A DNA stretch of 64,000 bases from Isoetes taiwanensis. Lineage: Eukaryota > Streptophyta > Lycopodiopsida > Isoetales > Isoetaceae. The translations under genes and the position numbers were made by a program. Location: positions 12,065,279 through 12,129,278 of the forward strand of contig JAJEKV010000033.1 in assembly GCA_021234155.1 (NCBI GenBank), given 5' to 3'. The notes below the pieces were generated by a model, which was not told where the DNA came from, searched no databases, and worked only from the letters and a program-made list of their open reading frames with translations. Positions 36,101-46,319 of this stretch are shown here, piece after piece (position 1 is the first letter of the stretch; each line of letters opens with the position of its first letter).

Positions 36101-36600
36101 GAACTAATTTAACGCGTGATAAATCATTTTGTTCATTATTCTCGCCGTATCAACTTCGCCGATTGTATTCGCTTATTTCAAGGGTAGTCCGGAAGTAATT
36201 TAGTCGTAAGGCCCTCAATCCTTGAGTACATATCAAACTTCAAGTACTTCCACATAGGCGCACCCAAATAAGAAACCTATCCTCATGTAATAGCCTTGAT
36301 CTCACTCCATTGTAATTGGGGTGAGACCATTCATTCCCCGACCCCACCCTAATGTACCGCTGAAAAGTAGCGGATATTGCAAGGGTTCGCATATGGGATC
36401 AAGGATGTTCATAAAAAGTCGGTTCACCCTCACTTTGGAGCCCAATAATCCCGCTATTCGGTGATGCAACATCGTACCGTATTGTTGACCTCTCGCAATT
36501 GTCGCTTATCTCATCACTCCCAAAAACCCTCAAGAACTGCGAATATATGCCGGCATGCATACTTCCCATCAGTTCTCGGCTAGTTTCCAATGAATGGGTT
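33196..36600 (-). pseudogene. Helitron Rep-helicase relic, many frame breaks
   Basis: Helitrons encode a Rep/PIF1-type helicase for rolling-circle transposition. On the minus strand the clearest piece is the helicase Walker B segment, AKVII then DEFPMANKAL (about 34040-34080), followed by the 'GDFRQ..STILKGGSRH' stretch (about 33905-33945). These match 'LIIWDEAPMANK' and 'GGDFRQ-LPV-PKG' of plant Helitron PIF1 helicases. Upstream is GVAAT-type sequence with a G-G-E-T-A motif (about 34160-34210). Further upstream weaker matches include MSEDF (about 35815) and a GENEWSHPN-like piece (about 36320). Stops and frame changes occur every 20-60 codons. The Helitron ends (TC...CTRR) were not located. 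Confidence 0.5.
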
Positions 36601-37240
36601 TACTTGGTCACGACCGGCCACAGTTCCAACCTACTGAAGGGTGCGCTGCTGAGTCCCACTTGCACATAACGCCAGGAATCACATATATAACCAAATGTAT
36701 GGGATTTCAGACGCTTTGTTGGAAGCAACATGATATGTACGCACCCAAGGATTGTGATCGACGAAGGAAGTCTAAAGGATGTCCCGTCGACTCCAAGCAC
36801 GCCAAGGTACAATTTATTTATTTCTACATACTTCATTGAAACCCGCATCTCAGATATAATCCAATGCACTGCAATCTGGAGGTAGCCGGGATGTTCATTT
36901 GCACTCTATTACAGCAGTAACTCCATTTTTTTTCAACATTCAAAGCAGCTGATCTCGCAAAGATATGCATCGCTTATTCCATGTACATTGTGAATAAAGC
37001 TTGATGGATTGCCGACGCATATGTTGTGCACGCAGCATTGCCAAAGCAGTAAAGCACATTCGGCTAATCGGACGCCTCCATGGTGCTTGCTTCGCTACAA
37101 CACGATCTCTTTCTCGAAGCTTGCATATTGCTCTCTATTTCTGCCCCTACCGCTTACCAATCGAGCATACCATCCCGACCAGAGTGTACTCCGCCACCGC
37201 AATCCCCCGGGATGAAGGTCGTTGGCTAGAACTCATTGCC
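36601..37240. other. Unassigned region
   Basis: Possibly the 5' part of the Helitron relic (minus-strand frame 36600-36869), but no motif is conclusive. Confidence 0.25.
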
Positions 37241-37716
37241 ACCGCATGCATTTAAACTCCTAGATTTGGAGGAGGCTCAGATATTTAATTCCAGCGTGGG
37301 TGTCACCTCCCTCCCCACAGATATATAAGTGCCCCTGCACTCCGCCTCCCTCCCCACCCGGGCTCACCGACGTCGCTCATGCTCTCTCAAGTGCTCAAGA
37401 ATTTGCATATCGTCCTATCCCCATCTGCCTCACGACGCTATGAAGTTGAGCTCTCGAGCGGTCACAGAACTCTCACACACCGCATGCATTTTAAACTCCT
37501 AGATTTGGGAGGAGGCTCACATAATTTGATTCCAGCGCAAGTGGGGAACAATTCCCTCCCTACTTATATATTTCGCCTCGCGTAATTCGCTTCCTCCAAC
37601 CCCCACCCGCTCAGCCCGACGCCGCCTTTCCAGCTGCCGTAGTGTTAGGTTTATACATATCAGTCCTATCCCTACCGGTTCTACGACGCTATGAAAGCTG
37701 AGGTACGCTGGCGCGT
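37241..37716. repeat. Tandem duplication, period about 238 bp, promoter-like
   Basis: CCGCATGCATTTAAACTCCT begins unit 1 at about 37242 and CCGCATGCATTTTAAACTCC begins unit 2 at 37480. Both units continue with 'TAGATTTGG-GGAGGCTCA', a TATATA element (37322 and 37564), a C-rich stretch and then 'ACGACGCTATGAA' (37433 and 37682). Each unit therefore resembles a core promoter plus a short leader with an ATG. The ATG frames are very short, so no protein is supported. Confidence 0.6.
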
Positions 37717-37879
37717 GTATCTTCCATAATGAATTCGATATTAATGCGAAGACGAATGTTTCGCAAAGAAAATCCTACATGTTTTGCCTATCCACAACGA
37801 TCCTCATGGAAAGTGGCATGTAACGAACGGTTAGGTCCGGGGCGGGAATCGTGAGAAATGGCAAGGTTAACATAGTTAT

Positions 37880-38280
37880 TCATAATTATACGCTACTTAA
37901 CGAGCTTAATTAATAGCTTGTTTAATGTAATAGTTTTTCTTTTGATTCTATATCTCCATAAATATGTCCATAACTTCTGGTGACGCTTAAGCATCATTAT
38001 AATTATATAGAGATATTTTGGCAATATATTTATGGGTTAACATGATTATATGATTAGCACAGGATGGTAGTGTCTATATAAATCATCCATAATTATACGT
38101 TACAAATTATTTTTGCATGTCACTCTACAAAATGTAAGTATAATGCATAGCCCATCTCACAATGTGCGTAGTATGTCATGAGCTTAATATACGTTTTACT
38201 TTTGAGTCCATACTTCCATAATATGTCCATAAATGTGACATGTTTATATAATCATCATAAGCGTATAGATATCTCATAAT
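37880..38280. repeat. Diverged AT-rich direct repeat, unit about 210 bp
   Basis: 'CATAATTATACG-TAC' is followed about 35-70 bp later by 'GAGCTTAAT' and then by 'TTTGA-TC-ATA-CTCCATAA-ATGTCCATAA' in two copies (from 37880 and from 38089). The copies differ by many small changes. Confidence 0.5.
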
Positions 38281-40500
38281 ACATCTACGTACTAAATATG
38301 TGATTATACACTAAGTATATGGTGATATATGTGTGACTGCCGTCCGGGTAATTATCCTTCTACCGCTAGCATGGCAGCCTCGCTTAGCCTCAACAATCGC
38401 AAATAAATGGGTGGAGACGGGGTTAGCTGGGCGCAGCGAAAGCCGCTTAATACTGATTGCACAGTACAGTTCCGATAGTTTTATTCTAGTTTTCGAGTTC
38501 GTTCACTTGCGTCAGTACTTCAGTCATCGCTGACGCTTCCTATGGGATGCTACATGCAGGCGGCACCGTTTCTCAGCGGCGTAATGCTTTCTTTGAAGGT
38601 TTCCTTCCTGTCATCCGAAATACCACTATTCGCTTTTCTCCCAAATAAGCAAAGACTCCGGGACAGGATAACCGAGGATTCAAAGAATCCCATTCCCTAC
38701 TCGCTATAGACTCGTGGGTCAGTCTCTATCACCTCACCTCATCGGCAAATGCAAGAGACAAAAAGGTCATATTAAAATAGCCCAAACAAATTGCCAACCG
38801 CCAACTTAACCTGATACCATATATAAAGGTTTGGTTGAATACAGGTTATTCAATAAATCTGCATCAACTGCAAACTATAGAGACTCATGTGTCATCAATA
38901 ACCCAATATCAATCCTACCATCCACCATTTGCAGTCCACTTTGAAGATACCCCATTTGCACAAGAGCCACAACCCATGCAATTTCAAGATAACAACTTAT
39001 AAATATTCCATTTTTATACCTAAGTTTCCATCATCCTGGTTATTGAGGTTAGTATCAAACTGCTCTACAACCAAAGTACTTAAAAGAGCTGTGAAGTCCT
39101 CAATCCAACTCACATTCCCATGTATAATCTATATCTCCCTTTCCCTATAACCTATGAATGACCTCGATGTTTATTACGACAATGGTCTTCGGCACGATAT
39201 GCCCATCCAGCAATGGACACTGCTATCACCACAAACCTAATAGCATTCAAATAACTTGAAGTTTGGTGGATTAATTGAAGTAAGAAGCAAATTCAAACCG
39301 GCAGCAAACAATAGGTAGGAATATAGAATGCAAGAGGGGTATGTAACTGGTGCAACACTTGGAGAAGTATAGCACAAGGAAGACAAAATGTAAAAAGTTA
39401 TACCTGTGTATGTGGAGGTGTAGGGAGTCAGTGGAGCTGGGAGGCGGTCTAAAATGCACCCTATTTCATAAATCTACCCCATGGCACGCTTTTAATTTAG
39501 AACAACATGAGAAACACAAGGTGATGAGATATGGGCACTACAAAATGAAGATGCATCCTCCGCCAAATATCTACAATTATTATCAGATAGGTTTCAAGCT
39601 TCCCATGAAAAATCAAGATAAGACAGTTCAATAAATGCCTTATCAAGGTAGTGCATTCCAAAGTAGTCAGTTAAAGCATTTATTCTATTGTATGTCATTA
39701 ATTGCAAGTGACGCCCTTCATACTTCAGCTCCCCATGCATCGCACAGCATCGCTTCTCCCTTCATCTTCGGCTAAAGCAGGAGGCTGTGCTCGCCTGCGC
39801 GAACCTCTTTGTAGATAAAGTTTATACCCCAAGCCATGGTTCATGCCACTTACTGTATAGGCCTTTCTGCCTTGCTCTCCGCCGCCCCGCCGCGCTCTTC
39901 TTTATCATTGTATGCTATTCCTCGGTTGAGCGCAGTCTTGGGCCAGTAGATGCCTACAATTGCGTTAAGTATTTCATTAATTCCACCGCCAAAATCCATT
40001 TTCCTGCGCGAGCTATCTCTTGCAAATCTGGCGCATAATCAGTAAGGTTCCTGGGCCGGCTTGCACTCACAGTGATAGATGGTATTATTAAAGAAATGAC
40101 GCCTTGCCTTTGGATTAGGCTATAGTAATGGCCAGTTTCGTAGTCTGCCAGATTATGTAGTGCTAGTAATATCAAGGATAATAAGATATTCACCCGCATT
40201 GGGCCGATTTGGAATTTAATGCCACCAGCTTCATCAATTGAACTGCTGGTTGTTAGGTAAGCAGGTTCTAGGGAAGCTCTGAGATGGTTCGCGAGACGGC
40301 GGCCCAAAGAAGAGAAAGCTCTGAGGAGATGATCTCCGCCGTTTGAAGATTAATTGTGGTTAAACGCATACGTACGGAATTTCATCCAGCAGTGGTGTCG
40401 ATAGCTGATGGATTATACATCGCTGGAACGGGATGATGAAGATAATGGGGCAGCTGCCATGGAATCATGGGAAGATAAAGCAAGCTTTCGCCATGATCTT
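38281..40500. other. Unassigned region
   Basis: No supported gene. Open frames at 38333-38533, 39350-39634, 39787-40038 and 39954-40307 (minus) have no recognisable domain. Confidence 0.3.
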
Positions 40501-40730
40501 GGTGGCTCTATCATTGATGTGAACGAGTACGAATTGCATGACTTATCCTCTTCCTGATCTTACTTTTGAACTACTGCAGACAGCATTTGAACTAAATCCA
40601 ACTATTTTAAAGAGGCCTGATCTTGCTGTCTTACCATATTTACTTGACAATGTCATCATTTGCAATAGCCAGCTTCTTTGTTTTGGGCTAAATGTTGAGA
40701 AGTTGATGAATATGGCCAGCAAGTGATCTG
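40420..40730 (+). pseudogene. Coding-like fragment, possibly mTERF-related
   Basis: The plus strand first reads YTSLERDDEDNGAAAMESWE in one frame, then changes frame to LTFELLQTAFELNPTILKRP and LDNVIICNSQLLCFGLNVEK. The helical 'NPTILKRPDL...LDNV' pattern is reminiscent of mitochondrial transcription termination factor (mTERF) repeats, but the match is weak and the length is too short to be certain. It ends in TGA near 40726. Confidence 0.28.
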
Positions 40731-40952
40731 GCCGAAAGAATGGGTCGTGGAATACTCATGTTAGCTTATTGGCCAGGGAAGTATCTTAGCTTGAGGCAAT
40801 GAGAATGATGAGATAAGGGGCAGCTTGGCTGAGTACATATATAAAAACTCATGGAAAGTTCTTAAGGACCACCGCTTAATTTTGATGTATAACTAGTGGG
40901 TACTTTACTAAATACTAATATATGTATGGATTAATATGTGTGCAAGATATCA

Positions 40953-41498
40953 AGTTAGTTTTCAATCACAATTGCAACCCGCAAACTTATGCCTAGCAAT
41001 AAAATTTATCTTTCTCAAGTAATAACTTAGACTCCAAGAAGATTATTTAAAATTCGATCTTACAATCTTGGAGCCAAAATGTATCACTTATCCCAAGTTC
41101 TTATCTTAATCATGTAATCCTCCCTTTGAATCATCTATTGTTTCCAAAAATACAAATTATTAAACCATTGAAAACTCATTAGGTTACCCAGCCAAACCGC
41201 ACCAGAATCCCCCGAAGCTTACTAATCTTCTTCTCGCTTCCACCCTTTTTATATGTATCCCCACGGTTTAGGATCTGATAGCCTCAACTTAGTCGCTAAA
41301 CTTAGATTTCTCGTGATCCGCCATATATCCCACATGCTTAATAGCCTAAAAAGCTTTGTTTCGAATTCATTGCTCAAATAATCACAAGTGTTAATGAAAA
41401 TAAACAAATTTATTCTGCACTTTGTCTAACCTGCTAAACATTGTGTGAACATCATAATTTGCCGGTCCCGTGACAACCATAAACTCACAAAATTAACA
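40953..41498 (-). repeat. 3' LTR of the copia element
   Basis: Paired with 45774-46314. The shared segment TTTCTCGTGATCCGCCATAT and its surroundings are identical, but other parts differ by many short insertions, deletions and replaced words. Confidence 0.75.
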
Positions 41499-41680
41499 CC
41501 TCCTAGCGACACTTTGTTGATGACATTGAGATCCGCTTTGAACCGCTGAACTTGTGTTCGCAAGAGCTTAGTAAAAATGTCGCCAGCTCCGTTTTCTTGG
41601 CAGTTTAACATACCTATTTGAATGTATCCCTTGTCGCCTAAATCGGCGTCGGATGTTCGTACCAATGTGTTTAGTTCTTT
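41499..41680 (-). pseudogene. copia RNase H C-terminus
   Basis: Minus-strand reading has DKGYIQIGMLNCQENGAGDI then FTKLLRTQVQRFKADLNVI, a variant of the 'ENVADIFTKPL' motif that ends copia RNase H. It is followed by LGGVNFVSL and the LTR. Confidence 0.65.
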
Positions 41681-42659
41681 TCATGCTCAATGCATTTTAT
41701 TTATGGCAATGCAAAATTGCATCACTGGCTATTATTTCAAAGAGGCTTGAAGCCGCAATTTAGTTCTTAAAGTCTTCTACCTAAGTGATCTCCTTGGCTA
41801 CTAGTGAAGTCAAGCCGTGATACTCAAATTTCTCACGAGCCTATTGCTATGGTCAGATTGTTTTTATAATCAGCTCACAACCCACCACCTAAGAAATATT
41901 GTATAGCCGTAAGTAGATTTTCTCAAGACTCCAAGTTCCACCCCAAAATTGCATCACTATATACACAATTTTAGATTATCGTTAGTAGCAAATTCCTTCA
42001 TTCTTGGTAGTCCCCTTTAAATACCTCGCACTTTTTTCCAGCCTTCCCAATGTTCTTGTGGATTACAGACATCTCCGCTTATTATATTTACCGTGATATG
42101 AAATATCCGCCTTGTACTATTGGCTAAATACAAAGAAGCAATCTAAATCCAGAGCTCTATATAGTAAATTAACTCCATAGCAAAAGAATCCTCTTCAGCT
42201 TTGGAGTCCTGACATCGGCCTAACGTTCCGCAAATATATACAGGAATTTTGATGGATCAGATTTTTCCAAATTAAATCCCTTTTGAGCATGTTTTCAACA
42301 TGTTTGCAATCGGTTCAACAATGATTCTTACTTATTTCTGATCACATTTATACTCAAGAAATTTGCTCAATTCCTTAGATCCTACATTTGGAATCGAAGC
42401 TTAATATTTTAGGACTTACCGAGAATATTTGATGAATTTGGCAACTATAATGTAATCATTCATTATTAAAGTGCAAATACGCAAAAATTCTTCTCCCAAT
42501 TTGGAAACCTATAGGTTCCTATCATTTTTAAATTCCTTCAAATTATAGTCACAAATAAAAAATGGTCCATACATAAATACCATTCTCTTGGAGACTGCTT
42601 TAATCCATACAATGTTCTTTCAATTTCCATACCATATTTTTACTAATCTCAAATCCCGA

Positions 42660-42900
42660 GCTTGCTTCATATAAGCCTCCTCCTCAAGTGTTGCATTTAG
42701 GAAGGCTGTTTTCTACATCCATGTGATGTAATTCTAAGTCCAATGCATTTGCCATAGTCAAAAAGAACAATTTAATACTAGTGCATTTTACACTAGGGAA
42801 TATGTTTCCCTATAATCTCTACCTTTCTTTTTGAGTAAACCCTTGTGCAAATAAGCCTTGCCTTGTATTTTTTGTGCCAATGCACTTTCTTTGATTCTAA
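42660..42900 (-). pseudogene. copia reverse transcriptase fragment
   Basis: Minus-strand reading contains HKGLLKKKGRDYRETYSLV and, after frame change, MANALDLELHHMDVENSLPK. These correspond to 'AKGFTQKEGIDYRETYSPV' and 'LDLELHQMDVKTAFLNG' of copia RT. The YVDD box was not located with certainty. Confidence 0.68.
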
Positions 42901-43547
42901 AATCCAATTTACTTCCAATAATATTTTTTTTTCGCGGTTTAATTTGACTAGATCATAAGTACCTCTCAAAGGACTTCAACTCATCTCTCATAGCATCTAG
43001 CCATTTATCTTTTTATCTTACACTTTGATATACCTCTTCAACATTTTATGGAATTTTGCTCATCTTCAAGAATTGCCATTATTTCTAAACTCGTGTCTTC
43101 GCTTTTGCTTTTCTATTCTTTCCTCAAGCCCTTCCAATTCATTTCTTCCATATGGTATTTCACCCAATTTGCTTTTCCAACTAGCCTTCTCGCTTCGCTT
43201 TTCTCCCTCTTAGTTGACTCCTCATTTATCCCTTCCATTCCCATCTATATGGCTCGTGATCTACCTCTTCATTTACTTTCTTTGTTTCAAATTTCCTCAT
43301 TTGTGGAGCCATATTTAGTGCTTCCTCAACTTCATCACTATCTTACACTGTGTCTGTGTCCCCGCTTTTATAGGTATCCGCTTCTTTATTCTTACTTTGC
43401 TTGCGCCTATCTTTAGACTATTATTAAAGATAATATCTCCTGTAAGATACCAATGATTGTTTTTCGATTGGAAACCCTACAGCCCTAGACTTAGTGTCAT
43501 AAATCCAACTAGAAATCCAACTTCAAATTTTGTCATCCAATTTTTCT

Positions 43548-43880
43548 TTAACTCGCTGGCTTGCGAACAAAGCAAAGACATCCATATGATTTGAATAAAT
43601 CAAAGTCTAACCTTTCATGAGGATTCCAAAATAAGTCCGTATATATTTCCCTTTGATGCTTGCAGAGGGTAGCATATTTTGAACTCAACAGCCAGCCCTC
43701 AAGGCTTCTTCCCATAAATTTCTTGGTAGACCACCGCCTAAATATTGCCTCTGCATCGTGATCCATCATCGCTCGTTTCTCCTCGTACCTAATTCCATTC
43801 CGCCGAGGGCTATACCTGCATGTTAGTTGCCTCTTTATACCAAGTGAGCAATGCAAAAAACTTCTAAATCTCATTTATAA
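43548..43880 (-). pseudogene. copia integrase fragment
   Basis: Minus-strand open frame with SPRRNGIRYEEKRAMMDHDA, then a broken stretch, then FWNPHERLDFDLFKSYGCLC. These are the 'PQQNGVVERKNRT' and 'LKVFGC' regions of copia integrase. The frame stays open for 108 codons, but with odd insertions such as the FRRW stretch. Confidence 0.7.
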
Positions 43881-44775
43881 ATATTCTCCTCCCATCGCAC
43901 CTCTCAAACATTTAACTTGTTTTCCAGCTTCCCTTCCATTTCTCAAGAACAAATTGTTTGAATGCTTGCAATGACCGAGATTTCCTTTGTCAAACAATAA
44001 ACTTTGCATTTCTACTGTAATCATCAAATACCAAAATGTAATGAAATATCTCTGTGGATTTGTTCTCCTTTTTACATTTAGAGGACCACAAAGATCCGTA
44101 TAGAATTAGCCTCTACTTGTTTTGCTTTTGATTCCCTCTTTCCTTTTGAATGGTGCAAACCCGCTTTGAACTCTCTCCAATAGCACAGCCCTCACATATA
44201 TTGGATCCTCCTCTTTTTCTATCATTCTTGCATTCCAATGTGATGCCAAGCTTTTGGCAAAGGTTCTTAGATTATGAAAGTTAGAATGTGCTAACCTCAT
44301 GCTACAATCTCCATATCTATATCTTGGAACAAGAGGGAGAAGTATGGAGAGGTAAGAGCATTCATCCAAACAGATACAACCCTTTTGTGCACGTAAACTT
44401 TAACTTTTCTATTCATGAACACATTACACTCTTTGAGCCAAAATTGACTGGAGAAAGCCTAAGTCAACAAGCCGACGCATCAAATCAAATTTTTTATGAT
44501 TAATGTACACATGACATCCTCAATATTTACAATGTTTCTATCTAAAGTTTTGTGCCGTAATAATCTCTTGTTTTATTGCGCTTAAATCTCCATTGCCAAC
44601 TTGAATTTTTCTTTGAATTTCCTTTTAGCCAAATTCTGGAGCACCTCAAAGAGATTTTTGCTAAATCATCTTTCAAATGAATCAACTACAAGAAGATCAT
44701 TTTGTCAAAGATCAATATTTCTATGAATGATAGCAAAATTTTTAGTTACCTCTTCATCATTATCAAGATCCTCCC

Positions 44776-45160
44776 TCACTTTTTCAACAACTTCTTGAGC
44801 CAAGTATGTTCTTTCCATATCACGTAATCTCTTTTGAGCTCTCCACTTTTCCTTTTCCAGTACCTCTTTGGAGAGGGACACTTTACCATATGTCCCTCTT
44901 CCTCCACAATTAAAACAACAAACTCCCCTTTCATTTTTGATATTCTCCTACCTTTATAATGACCTTGTTCGCGGCAAATGATAGCAAATAATACTCTTTG
45001 ATCAGCCAGGACTCGTGAGTTTCGATCTTGTTTTGAAATTTTTGTTCTATTCGCTTCGAAGATGATTTTCAAACTTCCTTCAATTCCTACATGTATTTCA
45101 ACAAATGTAATGTGATTTTCATTTTCACTCAATTGCCTTTGAGACCAAAGCAACCTACCT
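44776..45160 (-). pseudogene. copia gag nucleocapsid with CCHC-like knuckles
   Basis: Two zinc-knuckle-like segments, CREQGHYKG-type and CFNCGGRG (about 44875-44990), are followed by MVKCPSPKRYWKRK. The double knuckle near the gag C-terminus fits copia. Upstream minus-strand sequence is helical gag-like. Confidence 0.55.
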
Positions 45161-45773
45161 CAATATTAAAGGCCCAGCCATAGACTAGCTATCATATTAT
45201 CAAATTTATTAAAATATTCAAATACATCCTCATCTTCCTTTTACCTTAGATTTCTCAACCCATTTTCAGCAAAGTCCAACCGAGATGAGGTTTTTTCTTC
45301 ATACATCTAATAAAAAAACTCTCACGCACCCTACCTAAGAGATCTAAGTTTCACTCCATTAGTAGGACTAACCTTGCAGAAATAATAATACCTTGTGCCT
45401 CATGAGTTTGGCTTGAATTAGGCCTTTTCCCCGGCAGGCCAATGCTCCAAGATTTTGGGTGTGCTTTGCCTCTGGCCAGAAAAGTTGCTTTGACTCATGG
45501 TACTGCTGCTTTGACCTCTGCCAGTACTCACCTGTCAGAATGCCCACAGGGTTTGTCCTCGCCTCTTCGCCTACAAGAGGCCTGAGCTGCCTACCATATA
45601 AATGCCACAGACAACGTAGGATCTAACAGCTCTTATATAAATCTTCTTCCACTTCCATGTGAATCATAGCATCCTTCCATACTTCTTGGGAACCCAGCCC
45701 ACCCTAGTATCTCTATATTTGATTTACAGCTAGTTTCAAACCGTAGACATAACTATAGCTCGAGCAATACCAC

Positions 45774-46314
45774 TGCTAGTTTTCAATCACAACTCTGCAA
45801 CCTTGCAACTTATGCCTTCCAGTAATAAAATTTATCTTTCAAGTAATAACTGACCTGCTTAAAGATTATTTAAAATTGATCTTAAGCAATCTTGGGAGCC
45901 AAATGTGGTCACTTATCCTAAAGTTCTTATCTTAATCAGTGTGTCCTTTGAATCATCTATTATCAAAATACAATCATTAAAACCATTGAAACTCAAGTGG
46001 TCAATAATTCCAGCCCAAATCCTAAGACCTAACCCCTCAAAGCTACTAATCTTTCTCTCAAGCTCTAATTATTTTACAAGTGTATTCCTACCATGGCATC
46101 GAGGTCAATTTAAATGCAATTAGATTTCTCGTGATCCGCCATATATCCCACATGCTTAATAGCTCAAAAAGCTTTGTTTCACCATTGCTCAAATAATCAC
46201 AAGTAAGCACGGCACAAATACCGACGGCGAATTTTGTCTAACCTAAGTTAAACATTGTGTGAACATCATACTTGTCAGGTCCCGTGATCAACCATAAAAC
46301 TCAGCTGTTCAACA
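45774..46314 (-). repeat. 5' LTR of the copia element
   Basis: See the element entry. Its end is next to the primer-binding-site-like sequence at about 45760-45773. Confidence 0.75.
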
Positions 46315-46319
46315 GACAT

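Larger units (their letters stand above)
40953..46314 (-). mobile_element. Ty1/copia LTR retrotransposon, decayed or poorly resolved
   Basis: LTR-like direct repeats (40953-41498 and 45774-46314) bracket minus-strand copia reading in the order gag-integrase-RT-RNase H, which distinguishes copia from gypsy. Inward from the 5' LTR on the minus strand is TGGTATTGCTCGAGC, similar to an initiator-Met-tRNA primer-binding site. The LTR starts TGTTGAACA and ends CTAGCA on the minus strand. Flanks GATATCA (left) and GACATCA (right) may be remains of a target duplication. No frame is intact. Confidence 0.75.
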
